A DNA stretch of 64,000 nucleotides, taken from contig NZ_BSFN01000003.1 in the NCBI RefSeq assembly GCF_027922365.1, forward strand, positions 62,001-126,000, read 5' to 3'. This DNA comes from Pseudomonas turukhanskensis (lineage in GTDB: Bacteria > Pseudomonadota > Gammaproteobacteria > Pseudomonadales > Pseudomonadaceae). Positions within the stretch are counted from its first letter, which is position 1. The number at the start of each line of letters is the position of its first letter. The notes below the pieces were generated by a model that made no database searches, was not told where the DNA came from, and was given only the letters and a program-made list of their open reading frames with translations. Below are positions 52,530 to 61,782 of this stretch, piece after piece. A program made the position numbers and the translations under genes.

Positions 52530-53327
52530 ATGCAATACACCCAACTCTTCCGTGGCAATACGCTTGTGGCGCCATATCCGACCAATGTGTTCCAGGAGCT
52601 GTTCAAACTCCAAAACTCTTCTGCAGAGCCGGAGACCACCGAAATCACCATCGCCGACCCGACTCGCCTGGGCCTGCCTGAGCTGGATGGTGTGACTTCC
52701 ACTTCGGCAATCAACATCACCGGTGAGGCTGTTAACTTCAGCCCGGCCGCCGCGGCAATCTTGATGTTCGGTTCGGTGGAGCGCGTGCCTTCTGGCACTG
52801 TGGTCGCCGAAGAGCAGGACGCATACGTCGACCGTACTATCGCCCTGGCGCACATGCCGTTGGTAATCACCAGCGTCAAAGCTGCGGACGCCGATGTTGG
52901 TGATCCTGCCTACGTTCGCAACGTCGATTACGCCGTCACTCCAGGCGGCATCAAAGTTCTGTTGGGCGGGCAGTTGGCCGACGACATCAACGCAGAAGCG
53001 GCGCCGGTTGGCGGGGGCCTGAAGCGCCTCGCTTTGAAAATCGCGTACACCTATCCCACCGTGGATGTGATCAAGCCCTTCATTACCGGGCGTAAGTTCT
53101 ACCGGATCATGTTCGAGCAGGTGAACGAAGCTGGCGATGGCGAGAAGCGGCGCATTCGCTGCTTCTATGCGCGCATCAGCCTGAACGGTGGCTTGCCGCT
53201 GAACCAGGCAGCGGAGTTCGGTGTGATTCCCGTGAGCATTCGCTTGCTGGCCGACCCTAGCATCGTAGATACGGCGGAAGCGGCCATCTGGCAATTTGAA
53301 GTTCAGAACACTGACGAGGCCGCGTAA
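52530..53327 (+). CDS. Major tail tube protein
   Basis: The protein is 265 aa. Strand-rich sequence with PAAAAILMFGSVERVPSGTV and DYAVTPGGIKVLLGG; the C-terminal part resembles a tube protein carrying the NEAGDGEKRRIRCFYARISL segment. Position between the terminator and chaperone genes fixes the role. It is followed by a strong hairpin. Confidence 0.85.
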   Translation: MQYTQLFRGNTLVAPYPTNVFQELFKLQNSSAEPETTEITIADPTRLGLPELDGVTSTSAINITGEAVNFSPAAAAILMFGSVERVPSGTVVAEEQDAYVDRTIALAHMPLVITSVKAADADVGDPAYVRNVDYAVTPGGIKVLLGGQLADDINAEAAPVGGGLKRLALKIAYTYPTVDVIKPFITGRKFYRIMFEQVNEAGDGEKRRIRCFYARISLNGGLPLNQAAEFGVIPVSIRLLADPSIVDTAEAAIWQFEVQNTDEAA

Positions 53328-53343
53328 GGCCCAATCCACTAGA

Positions 53344-53370
53344 AAGCCCGCTTCGGCGGGCTTTTGCTTT
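53344..53370 (+). terminator. UUCG-capped terminator after the tail tube gene
   Basis: AAGCCCGC-TTCG-GCGGGCTT followed by TTGCTTTT. It should reduce transcription into the tail assembly genes. Confidence 0.85.
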
Positions 53371-53381
53371 TCGGGGTTTAC

Positions 53382-53744
53382 ATGTCCGAGCATCAAATTC
53401 TGTTCCCACAAAGCCCAGTCGTGATGGTTGGCCGTCGAGCCGTTGAGGTTCGCCCGGTACAACTGCGGCATTTCGAAATTTTCGCGGCGGCTGCGGCGGG
53501 TCTGATCGCGCTACTCGCCGACTCTTCTACCGGGAAAATCTTGGCCTATGCCAAGAACACCGCAGCACTGACCGCAATCATCGGTGCGTGTACCACGCTT
53601 CCAGTCTGGCGCGCTCGCCGACTACCGGCGGCCGTGGTCGTGCAACTGATGGTCGTTGTAGTTAAGGAAAATTCCGATTTTTTCAATCAGGCCCTGCAGG
53701 TGATGGCAAGCCATATACCTGGTTCGAGTCAATCCAACGACTGA
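53382..53744 (+). CDS. Tail assembly chaperone G
   Basis: The protein is 120 aa. It sits between tail tube and tape measure, the place of lambda gpG. The start is ATG 53,382; TTG 53,364 would begin inside the terminator. It contains the slippery site near its 3' end. The chaperone keeps the tape measure soluble and recruits tube subunits. Confidence 0.8.
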   Translation: MSEHQILFPQSPVVMVGRRAVEVRPVQLRHFEIFAAAAAGLIALLADSSTGKILAYAKNTAALTAIIGACTTLPVWRARRLPAAVVVQLMVVVVKENSDFFNQALQVMASHIPGSSQSND

Positions 53745-53920
53745 TCAGCAACGGCCACCATTGGGCCGATGTGCAGGGCTACACCCTCCCGCAGTTGCGG
53801 GCGTTTCTTTCCGGTGTCGACAGTGTTGAACGATCCCAGGCCCGCATGCGGCTTGTGACCGCGCGCGCCGCCAAGGCCAACAAGAGAGACTTTGATCGGC
53901 TACTCCGAGGGCTATCGTAA
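53382..53920 (+). CDS. Tail assembly chaperone G-T made by -1 frameshift
   Basis: After codon 101 a -1 shift at T TTT TTC leads into a frame open for 78 further codons. The extension begins QSGPAGDGKPYTWFESIQRL and ends RDFDRLLRGLS before TAA at 53,918-53,920. It has no start codon of its own near the overlap. The stop overlaps the tape-measure ATG (TAATG). The total is about 179 aa, and it is the expected GT product of siphophages. Confidence 0.8.
53678..53684 (+). other. Programmed -1 frameshift site T TTT TTC
   Basis: In the G frame the codons read GAT TTT TTC AAT, so the heptamer X XXY YYZ is TTTTTTC. Slippage keeps Phe-Phe pairing and moves to CAA TCA GGC. No clear downstream pseudoknot was assigned. 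Confidence 0.8.
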
Positions 53921-55986
53921 TGGCGGGCGGCAAGGTAACAACCCAACTTGTCATCGAGGGCAAGAACAACGCTGCGAAGGCTTTCAAAGAGGCCGACGGC
54001 CAGCTGAACAAGCTCAGCGCTGGCGCGAAGGAGGCGGGTGCTGTGTTGGCCGGGGCACTGTCCGTCGGGGCGTTTGCTGTCTACATCAAAAGCGCCATCG
54101 ACGCAGCGGACAAAACCGACGAATTGGCCGAGCGCGCCGGCGTCCTGAATAGCCAATTTGCGGGACTGCAGTACGCCGCCAAGTTCGCCAGCATGGACGG
54201 TGAAGCCCTGGCCGCTACCCTGGGAAAGCTGAACCAGAACGCTGCCAAGGCGGCGAATGGATCGAAAGCTCAAGCAGCGGCGTTTGCGAAGGTAGGCGTC
54301 TCGGTTCGCGGTGCTAACGGGGATATCAAAAGCGCCGATGTTCTGTTGTTGGAACTCGCTGACAAGTTTGCCCAGTTGCCTGACGGGGCTGAAAAATCGG
54401 CATTGGCTGTTGAGCTCTTCGGCAAGTCTGGCGCGAAACTCCTGCCTCTTCTCAACCGTGGCGGGAGCGGTATTCAGGAGCTAATCAACCAGGCCAAGGA
54501 CCTCGGTTTAGTTCTTTCGGACGAGGCATACAAGGCAGCTGGAAATTTCAACGATCAGCTGGATGTGCTGGGCTCAGTTTCCGAAGGTGTAGGGCAGAAA
54601 ATGGCGGCGGATTTGCTCCCGTCTCTCAACGTCATCACCGGCCTGATGCTCGATGTTTCAAAAAATACGAACCTGGCCACCACGTCTTCCACATTCTTTG
54701 GCGGCGCTCTCAAGGGGCTCGCTGCGGCCGGGATTATTTTTGGCGCCGTGATGGATGCGGCCGGCACCTACCTGGGGGCTCTTTTGGCGGCGCTGGTCAC
54801 GGCCGGGAAGGGCAATTTGACCGGTGCTTTCGATATCCTAGAACAGCATTCGGCAGATGCCAGCAAAGGCATCAGCGATGCCGTAGACCGGATTGGAAAG
54901 GTTTTTAACGGAGAGTATGAGCAGGCCGGTCAGCAGGCTGCCGAGGTCTCAGAAAACATCCGCAGAAGCTTCGATTCTGTGGCCACCGGCATGGGCGCTA
55001 CCGTAGAGCTGGCCGAGATAAAGGCAAAAGAGTTGAAGGGGGTCCAGGATCAGGTAGTAAAGGACTCCCAAGGCACCTTAAATCGGCTCGTGGACGCCCA
55101 GCGCAAAGCAAAGTCGGCGCTGGAAAAGGTGCAGTCTCAACAGCTTGAAAGCGAGAAGCGCTTCAGGGAGGCACGCCAGGACCTCAACAGGAGTGAAGAC
55201 GGTGTCGCCAGCTATGGCGAAGCGGAAGCACTTAAAGTCAATGCGAGGAACGCTGTTAGCGCGGGAGACGCGGACGCCGCGCGAGAAAGCGTGATCCAGG
55301 CGCTTGCGGTGCTGAAGGAGCTAAAGGCCGCTGGCGAAAGTACGTATGGGTTCGAGGGTTTCATTAACGACCTCAATGCGATCGATGAAGCGGCCCAAGC
55401 GATCGATCTTAAAAATGCAAAAACAGGCATGGCTGATGCCACGAGCGAGCTAGAAGCCTTCCAGCGCAAGCTCGATGCAGTGAAAGATACGAAGATCACG
55501 ATCAACCTGAAGCCTGAAGAAATCGCCAAACTTGAAAGCGATATCCAGGCGCTGGCTCAGCGCCTCGGCAATACGCTTACGATCACCGCCACTATTACGC
55601 CGATCGTGGCAACACCCGAAATGACGGCCGTAGGGCTTGAGCAACCGCAGATCACCTATCCCGGCTATGCCAGCGGCACCGACAGCGCCACGCCTGGTTT
55701 GCATTGGGTTGGCGAGAACGGCCCTGAGTTAATGCGCTTTAGAGGGGGTGAGCAGGTATTGCCGGCCGATGCGTCACGCAACCTTGCCACCAATATGGCC
55801 GGGCTGCTCAGTGGTGACGTTCTGGGTGGTAGTGCTGCCAGTGATGCCCTGAATTCCGCTAACAGCGATCTGCCGCACCTTGGCCAGTTGGACCTCAACA
55901 TTGGCGGGGATAGCCACACGGTCTATGTTCCCAAGAAAACTGCCAGCGCTCTGCGTACAGCCAAGCGAAAGCTCGGCCGCAACTAA
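53920..55986 (+). CDS. Tail tape measure protein
   Basis: The protein is 688 aa. The N-terminus (TQLVIEGKNNAAKAFKEADG) is helical. A hydrophobic part is at VTGLMLDV..GLAAAGIIFGAVMDA. Long coiled coils follow (about residues 380-540), and the C-terminal motif GLHWVGENGPELMRFRGG is common in tape measures. At about 0.15 nm per residue the tail would be near 100 nm. The start overlaps the chaperone stop. Confidence 0.93.
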   Translation: MAGGKVTTQLVIEGKNNAAKAFKEADGQLNKLSAGAKEAGAVLAGALSVGAFAVYIKSAIDAADKTDELAERAGVLNSQFAGLQYAAKFASMDGEALAATLGKLNQNAAKAANGSKAQAAAFAKVGVSVRGANGDIKSADVLLLELADKFAQLPDGAEKSALAVELFGKSGAKLLPLLNRGGSGIQELINQAKDLGLVLSDEAYKAAGNFNDQLDVLGSVSEGVGQKMAADLLPSLNVITGLMLDVSKNTNLATTSSTFFGGALKGLAAAGIIFGAVMDAAGTYLGALLAALVTAGKGNLTGAFDILEQHSADASKGISDAVDRIGKVFNGEYEQAGQQAAEVSENIRRSFDSVATGMGATVELAEIKAKELKGVQDQVVKDSQGTLNRLVDAQRKAKSALEKVQSQQLESEKRFREARQDLNRSEDGVASYGEAEALKVNARNAVSAGDADAARESVIQALAVLKELKAAGESTYGFEGFINDLNAIDEAAQAIDLKNAKTGMADATSELEAFQRKLDAVKDTKITINLKPEEIAKLESDIQALAQRLGNTLTITATITPIVATPEMTAVGLEQPQITYPGYASGTDSATPGLHWVGENGPELMRFRGGEQVLPADASRNLATNMAGLLSGDVLGGSAASDALNSANSDLPHLGQLDLNIGGDSHTVYVPKKTASALRTAKRKLGRN

Positions 55987-55994
55987 GCCAATCC

Positions 55995-56017
55995 TGCCCG
56001 CCACGTGCGGGCTTTTT
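55995..56017 (+). terminator. Terminator after the tape measure gene
   Basis: GCCCGC-CACGT-GCGGGC followed by TTTTTG. Confidence 0.8.
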
Positions 56018-56034
56018 GTTTGTGGAGCCCCTGA

Positions 56035-56532
56035 ATGGCAATCCTGATCACGCTCGGCGGTGTACCGCTTGTTTGGCACGCCGGCGCGCCTGAGTTGGAT
56101 GATGACGTGCTCGATGCGTCCACGCTGCTGCGCATGAGCGACGGCCGTGGCGTAAACATGCATCGTTATCAGAAGGTGACCGGCACGATTGCCGGTCAAG
56201 GACTGATGCCACCAGGTCTGGACGGACTGGATTTCACTCAACCTTTGGAGCTGCGCACCACTCAGGTTTCTAATGTGGTCGCCGAGGGCCGTGTTTTTAC
56301 GCCCAAGACCACGCCCCGTCCCGATGTGGCGCCATGGGCGTTTGCTTTGATAGATGGACAGTGGATAAAAACGGCCTGTGTCTTTGCTGACGGCGTGATC
56401 ACTGTCGCGGATCGCGCCGACGCCGAGCTTTACCAGGCCTGCTGGATGCCTGTGTATTCGGTGTTCGCCAAGCGGCCGGCGAAGTCTCAATCCACCACAC
56501 ACAGCTGGTCCATTCCCTGGGAAGAAGCCTGA
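56035..56532 (+). CDS. Minor tail protein, unknown family
   Basis: The protein is 165 aa, beta-rich. ILITLGGVPLVWHAGAPELD opens it and HSWSIPWEEA closes it. It lies directly after the tape measure, where distal tail proteins are encoded. Its stop overlaps the next ATG. I do not recognise a family. Confidence 0.65.
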   Translation: MAILITLGGVPLVWHAGAPELDDDVLDASTLLRMSDGRGVNMHRYQKVTGTIAGQGLMPPGLDGLDFTQPLELRTTQVSNVVAEGRVFTPKTTPRPDVAPWAFALIDGQWIKTACVFADGVITVADRADAELYQACWMPVYSVFAKRPAKSQSTTHSWSIPWEEA

Positions 56533-58232
56533 TGCTGCTCAACGGATCGACGCTGAACAGCGTCACCTTAAACGGCAACCGCATTGAGCATACAGAGGGC
56601 GAGCCCGAGTATGTGGTGGCCGGGATCTCGTATGCCTGGGGCGTAATCCTCAACGTGTCCGGCACTGACGTCGCAGCCCACTTGGTCGGCAGTATGTCAG
56701 TTGATCGGGAAGAGGGCGCCGCGGGGTTGGCCGACTTTGATCTGTTCATTGAGGAAGGGGTGTCGGTTGTGCCGACTGATTGGCGCAACAAACCGGTCAC
56801 CATCGACTTCACTTGTACCGATCAGGCCGGGATGACGAAGTCGGAGCGACTGTTCACCGGTGTGATCACCGGCCCCGCTTGGAGCGCGAGCGAGCGCATT
56901 CTTAGTTGTGAATGCGGGGATCAACTACAGCAGAGGGTCGAGGGAATGCCTCTGGCGGCCATCGATACCCTGGCGGGAGGCGTATGGTCAGCGGACCTTT
57001 ACGAGCCCGTGGATGGCCGGAGCCGCTGGGATTACATTCAGGAGCGGCTGGCGACCGTAGCCGGATCGCTAGATTGCGCGGCCGATGGCAGCCTGCGCGT
57101 TACCAGCTGGTTTGCGGGTGCGCCGCAGATTGTATTCGGGTACGGCACCACGCTGGATCAAACGGTTGAGTTTGATGCCGCGCAACTGAGCAACGTTACC
57201 AACCGTGTAGAGGTGGAGTTCAGCTTTCGGTACAGCCGCCTTTGGCAGCTCAATCAGCATTACACCTGGTTGGTGCCCGCTGGCAGCTTCTGCGCCTGGC
57301 GCGTTGACTCGCACGAATTGCCCACCAAGGACATGATCGAGGATGCCGCTACCGATGGCGGCCAGACCATGATTAACGGCACGTTTGTGTATCTCCCACC
57401 CTCGGCACCCGACCCTTGCGGTACTGGTTCACCCTGGATCAACACGTACCCGGACCTGTTGACCGGGGCCGGTTGGACCGGGGCGCGGCGGTGGGCGCAG
57501 GCCGTAACGGAAACCTACACCATGGTGTTCGCCACCCCAGAGGGTGAGGTAGAAGCGACGCAGATTATCAAGCGTGATAGCGGTTCCTTGGAGATCGAGT
57601 CGGACAGTATTGAGGCCTGGACATCGGACCCCATCACTGGGGGAGTCTCTGGCTACTCGGATGTGCTCGATGAGTCCCGTAGGGACTTGGCGTTGCGGGT
57701 GAAAATGCTCTCAGCCCGAACGCAGATCATCGCCGCGAATCGCGATAACGGAATGAGCTGGCAGGTTCCGACTCCGATGGCGCTCGGCACCGACCTCACC
57801 TCTACGCTGCAGTTGGACGACCAGCGCACCAAAGGTCTAGGAAAGTGCCGTCGAATCGTGCACGACCTGGACTTCGAAGCCGGCACGGCCATTACCACGA
57901 TCAGCATCGCAATCATGCGTGGCGGTGGATCAAGTGATGCCCTGACGGCGCCGCCTCGCCTGGGCGTTGCTCATGTTGATCCGGGCGAGAAGGCAACTGA
58001 TGTTTTGCCCTCGCAAATCGGCGGCCGAAGCGATAGCCCGCCTTATGACGAAGACCGTGACGGCTTCTCCGGTAACTACGACTACATCGACAACGACGTG
58101 GGCCAAGAGGAGTACCCGCGCCGAATCACAGCCACCGCCCCGGAAATCCCCGCGGCGTTGCGCGATGAGTTGGCGTTGACCTCCGAAAGCCTATATCGCG
58201 TCGGCATACCGAATAATCAGTTGGAGCTTTGA
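56532..58232 (+). CDS. Tail tip / hub-like protein
   Basis: The protein is 566 aa. It starts LLNGSTLNSVTLNGNRIEH and has a hub-like beta pattern with RLFTGVITGPAWSASERILS and CGDQL. The size and place suit the tail hub or a baseplate component, but I cannot name a family. It ends one base before the next start. Confidence 0.6.
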   Translation: MLLNGSTLNSVTLNGNRIEHTEGEPEYVVAGISYAWGVILNVSGTDVAAHLVGSMSVDREEGAAGLADFDLFIEEGVSVVPTDWRNKPVTIDFTCTDQAGMTKSERLFTGVITGPAWSASERILSCECGDQLQQRVEGMPLAAIDTLAGGVWSADLYEPVDGRSRWDYIQERLATVAGSLDCAADGSLRVTSWFAGAPQIVFGYGTTLDQTVEFDAAQLSNVTNRVEVEFSFRYSRLWQLNQHYTWLVPAGSFCAWRVDSHELPTKDMIEDAATDGGQTMINGTFVYLPPSAPDPCGTGSPWINTYPDLLTGAGWTGARRWAQAVTETYTMVFATPEGEVEATQIIKRDSGSLEIESDSIEAWTSDPITGGVSGYSDVLDESRRDLALRVKMLSARTQIIAANRDNGMSWQVPTPMALGTDLTSTLQLDDQRTKGLGKCRRIVHDLDFEAGTAITTISIAIMRGGGSSDALTAPPRLGVAHVDPGEKATDVLPSQIGGRSDSPPYDEDRDGFSGNYDYIDNDVGQEEYPRRITATAPEIPAALRDELALTSESLYRVGIPNNQLEL

Positions 58233-58233
58233 T

Positions 58234-58695
58234 ATGGCCTTGGGCGATGCACGCCGCGCAAGCGGCCGCGCGAACGAAGCAAACCGGCGCGCAATTGGCA
58301 CCACGAACGAGTCTGAGCGCCGGGCTATTGGCCGTCAGAATGAGGCGGATCGGCGCGGAACCGAGGTTGTCGATGAAATCAACAGCCTGGTTAGTCCTCT
58401 ACCCACCAAAGCGACTTTGCGCGCTGTGCCGCCTGTTGGCCCTACGGCTGCCAAGCGCGGTACCGGCACCTATAAGGCCCCTGCGTCTGGCACCGGTGGT
58501 GGCATCGCCAGCCCGGTCACCGAAAAAACCAAGGTGGTCGACGGTAAAACTGTGCCTGACCGCGTGTATTACGCCGCGGGCTTCACCAGTAGCGATGGCC
58601 TTTTCATCCTTCCTGCGATCAAAACCCAGAACATGGCCGACGCCAACGGCGCCGATGTGGTGTTCGAGTTTGCCGACCCGGCGGGCACCGTATGA
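58234..58695 (+). CDS. Small tail protein with N-terminal 11-residue repeats
   Basis: The protein is 153 aa. Residues about 12-44 contain RANEANRRAIG, TTNESERRAIG and RQNEADRRGTE, three copies of an 11-residue helical unit. The remainder is a small domain with GTYKAPASGTGGGIASP. It overlaps the next gene by four bases. An overlapping frame starting at 58,229 is a shadow and was not called. Confidence 0.65.
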   Translation: MALGDARRASGRANEANRRAIGTTNESERRAIGRQNEADRRGTEVVDEINSLVSPLPTKATLRAVPPVGPTAAKRGTGTYKAPASGTGGGIASPVTEKTKVVDGKTVPDRVYYAAGFTSSDGLFILPAIKTQNMADANGADVVFEFADPAGTV

Positions 58696-60236
58696 GCACA
58701 CCAGGGGTACCGCCTTGGGGCTGCCCTTGGCATGGCCTGGTGAAGGACTACCGGCTTACGCTTCCGACCGGCGATCTTCTGGTCTACCCGACGCCAAACG
58801 CCGGTGGTTTATGGGAGGCAGGTTCAAACGCCCTTATTCAGCATCCGGCGGCGCCTGAGATCGAGCGATCGAGCGAAGAGGCTGCAGCTGATGCGGCAGC
58901 AGGGCGGCAATGGTGGAACAAGGCGATTCTCGCGTGGAACTCGCTGCACGGTAAAAACATTGGTGGTTGGATTTACATTGATTCCGCCGGCGCCTGCTGG
59001 CGGGTTACCACCACGCTTTCTGCGCTCCATATGAGCGGGGGCACAGCCGAGGTAAAGCTGAAGCGCTTCGGTTTATTGGGTGGCTCAGCAGAGGAACATA
59101 CGTACAGCGTTTCGGTACCAAACATGGGGCAGGGAAGCCCTGCCATAGAAGGCTCAAACGGTTCCTACCTGCTCACTCGGTACCATACAAATAAGGTCGG
59201 TTCTGCCGCCGTTTTTGAGTTGGCTGTGGGGTTTTCCGGTGACAGGTATGCCCATTGGCCACGCAGGCCCTGTGGCTGGGTTGAAATTAAGCTGAGTGGG
59301 CCGGGCGCAGAATGCGTTATTTCCGTTGCAACGGTGAAAAACCGTGCGGAAACCCTGGGCTCGGCCACCACGAGTGAGCTGACCAGAATCCCGGACAACT
59401 GGTACGTCCAAGAGCACCCTGCAGAATCGAAGAAGCGTTTAACGCAGACACCGCTCTCGGGGTTCACCACTTTCCTGCTTGTCCAACATGAGGCCGTCTC
59501 TGGCATCGAGGCCCGTTCATACACCGGGTATACGGTAGGCATGTTCTACGACGACGCCGGCTTGCATGAACTCACCATCAGCGAGCAGGCACAGACCTCC
59601 TATAGTTCGCCACCGGCGATCCACTCCGGTCCTGTTGAGTTCGACTTCAACGCACCTGTCACCGGGAGTTGGTACAGCAGCACAAGCTTCACGACCTCGC
59701 TTAGAATCATCTATGCAATCGATGGTGAGGAAGTTTGCACCTACGATTACAGCGCAGTGCAGACCAGCTCTCAGACGGGAACCATCACGAATGGTGCGTC
59801 AAACATCGAGTTCACCTGGTCGGTTAGCTACGCGCCCGGAGGCGTAAGTAGCGGGTCGGGAAATATTGTGTGGGTCGTGGACGGAGTAGGAGCCCTTGGT
59901 GGTGACTACACCGCGCGCTTCTCGACCGCGATGAGTGACGGGGCGATACCTCGCGATATGGGTGGCAACGGTATTGCGTACCGCTGGAGTACTTCCGGCA
60001 CTGCCAGAACCATGCGGTTGTTCCCTCATCGCCACGCGAACACGCTTTTTGGTAATTGCGAGCGTTACACCGACCCGCCGGCCACTAGCTACCCCGCCGC
60101 CGTCGCCACCCCAGTTGGAGCCCTATCTCTGCCGGTTTTCGTTGGCGGGTCCGACCAAACAGTCTTTGTTTATGGCAGTTGGTGCCCTGTCACCGGCCAG
60201 GCCGTGCGCGCTTTAGAACCCGTTTGCTGGGTATAA
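58692..60236 (+). CDS. Large tail protein, unknown family
   Basis: The protein is 514 aa, rich in Gly, Ser and Thr and predicted beta. It begins STPGVPPWGCPWHGLVKDYR. There is no known catalytic motif. It is probably an adhesion or tail-tip component, by position. Confidence 0.65.
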   Translation: MSTPGVPPWGCPWHGLVKDYRLTLPTGDLLVYPTPNAGGLWEAGSNALIQHPAAPEIERSSEEAAADAAAGRQWWNKAILAWNSLHGKNIGGWIYIDSAGACWRVTTTLSALHMSGGTAEVKLKRFGLLGGSAEEHTYSVSVPNMGQGSPAIEGSNGSYLLTRYHTNKVGSAAVFELAVGFSGDRYAHWPRRPCGWVEIKLSGPGAECVISVATVKNRAETLGSATTSELTRIPDNWYVQEHPAESKKRLTQTPLSGFTTFLLVQHEAVSGIEARSYTGYTVGMFYDDAGLHELTISEQAQTSYSSPPAIHSGPVEFDFNAPVTGSWYSSTSFTTSLRIIYAIDGEEVCTYDYSAVQTSSQTGTITNGASNIEFTWSVSYAPGGVSSGSGNIVWVVDGVGALGGDYTARFSTAMSDGAIPRDMGGNGIAYRWSTSGTARTMRLFPHRHANTLFGNCERYTDPPATSYPAAVATPVGALSLPVFVGGSDQTVFVYGSWCPVTGQAVRALEPVCWV

Positions 60237-60248
60237 CCGAGGATCACC

Positions 60249-60959
60249 ATGAACTTTGTGAACAACTGGAGTCGGCCGATTGCGCTGGCTGCCGGCGCCG
60301 GCACGTTGTCCGGCGTTACCGGCTTGGCAGATGGCGAATACACGCTGACCTTCACTGACTCAGCGACCGCACCCACCAGGTGGGAAATTGTGTTCGCTGT
60401 CTTGGCTGGGGGCACTGCCACTCTGCAGCGCGCCCAGGAAGGCACCACGGATCAGGAGTGGCCGGCGGGCAGCATTGCTTACTGTTCGGTTACTGCCGGT
60501 GTGTTGCTGGAGGTGTTCGATAAGCTGGCCGTTTACGCCGAGCAGATTTCTAGTCTGGAAGAGCGGGTCACCGCTCTTGAGCCAGCACCCGCGCTGCCGG
60601 TGTTCTCCGGCATGCAAATCGACAAGACGTCGGGCGTCTTCGAAAGCTCGACAGTGAACCAGATCACGCTGTCGTTCGAGTACAACGCTGTGAAAGTGCT
60701 CGATACCGGCGATCTCGTGCCCGTCTTCGGCGTTCAAGAAAGCACCGAATACGGGGCTGCAAACCTCATTGATGGTGAGACAACTGCCCGTTTCATGCTG
60801 GCAGAAGGTGTTGATCTCCCGCCTCACGACGACATTCACGCCACGTTCTACGGCCTGCCAGATGCAGTAATCAGCCTCGTTGACCAGTTCGGAGAGATCT
60901 ACGCCAGTCAGGCCACGGGATCCGAGAACGGCGGGGTCAGCTGGACTGTCACCCCCTAG
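60249..60959 (+). CDS. Tail protein with short coiled coil
   Basis: The protein is 236 aa. Its first 95 residues form a compact domain (WSRPIALAAGAGTLSGVTGL; TLQRAQEGTTDQEWPAG), which recurs in phage structural proteins as a collar or fibre attachment domain. A short coiled coil (AVYAEQISSLEERVTALEP) links it to a C-terminal beta domain. ATG 60,249 has GAGG upstream. Confidence 0.65.
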   Translation: MNFVNNWSRPIALAAGAGTLSGVTGLADGEYTLTFTDSATAPTRWEIVFAVLAGGTATLQRAQEGTTDQEWPAGSIAYCSVTAGVLLEVFDKLAVYAEQISSLEERVTALEPAPALPVFSGMQIDKTSGVFESSTVNQITLSFEYNAVKVLDTGDLVPVFGVQESTEYGAANLIDGETTARFMLAEGVDLPPHDDIHATFYGLPDAVISLVDQFGEIYASQATGSENGGVSWTVTP

Positions 60960-60994
60960 CTTTCAACTTCCCAAATACCTAGGAGTAGCCAGCC

Positions 60995-61780
60995 ATGCAG
61001 CCGGCCAGCATCCCCCTGTCCATCGTTCAGGGCGCGACACTTCGCGAATCCATTCGCGTTATGCAGTCCACGTTTGAATACCGGCCAATCGCTGCGATAT
61101 CTGCCACTGCCCCCGTGCTGCTCACTGTTGCCCACGAGCTTCCGAAGGATTGGCCGGTATGGATTCAGAACGTCCAGGGCCTGCCAGAACTCAACCGAGC
61201 GTTCAACCAGGCGCAGTTGCTCGCCTCAGTGATCGATGCAGACACGTTGGAAATCAACGCCATATCCGGAGTCGGCCGGAAGGGTGCCGGCGGCATGCTC
61301 ATTTATCACCCGCCCGTGGACCTGACCGGCGCCACCGCTGTGCTGCAGGTGTTGGACGAGAAGGGCGCCAAGGTGTTGGAAGTCGCACCGGAAGTGCACG
61401 CCGCTGGCTGGATCGATATCAACCTGACCGCCACCGAAACTTCTGCCCTCACCTGGCGAAAGGGTACTTGGCTGCTCAACGCGCTAATGCCGAACGGCGA
61501 GGTTCTTTCGCTGTTCACCGGCCCTGCCGAGGTCGTGCCCCCGGGCACGTCGCCGAAGCTTTCCGCTATCTCGTCTGGCTTTGTTTACACCTTCGGCACC
61601 CAGGGCCCGGCTGGCTCCGGCGACTCGGCCGAGTTGCTTGCATTGATCGCCGCTCAGCAGCAGCAAATTGACGAGATCTTCGCTCTTGTGGGCGGTGGTG
61701 AGTCCCCTGTTTTCGTCCTCTCTGGTGAGGACTTCGTAATGTCAGGCGAAAACTTCGTCGTCAGCTCTGGAGTGCATTAA
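60995..61780 (+). CDS. Tail/baseplate accessory protein
   Basis: The protein is 261 aa. It has repeated beta parts (SIPLSIVQGATLRESIRVM; PPVDLTGATAVLQVLDEKGA) of the kind seen in upper baseplate proteins, and near the end a helix LLALIAAQQQQIDEIFALVG plus a repeated DFVMSGENFVVS tail. ATG 60,995 has AGGAG. Confidence 0.6.
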   Translation: MQPASIPLSIVQGATLRESIRVMQSTFEYRPIAAISATAPVLLTVAHELPKDWPVWIQNVQGLPELNRAFNQAQLLASVIDADTLEINAISGVGRKGAGGMLIYHPPVDLTGATAVLQVLDEKGAKVLEVAPEVHAAGWIDINLTATETSALTWRKGTWLLNALMPNGEVLSLFTGPAEVVPPGTSPKLSAISSGFVYTFGTQGPAGSGDSAELLALIAAQQQQIDEIFALVGGGESPVFVLSGEDFVMSGENFVVSSGVH

Positions 61781-61782
61781 AA

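Noticed and set aside
53745..53919. Gap between tail chaperone and tape measure as non-coding
   Set aside because: The -1 frame is open through it and continues the chaperone as the GT extension.
58229..58858. 209-codon frame overlapping two tail genes
   Set aside because: The 58,234 and 58,692 genes have proper starts and tight coupling; this frame conflicts with both and has a Pro/Arg/Ser-rich product.
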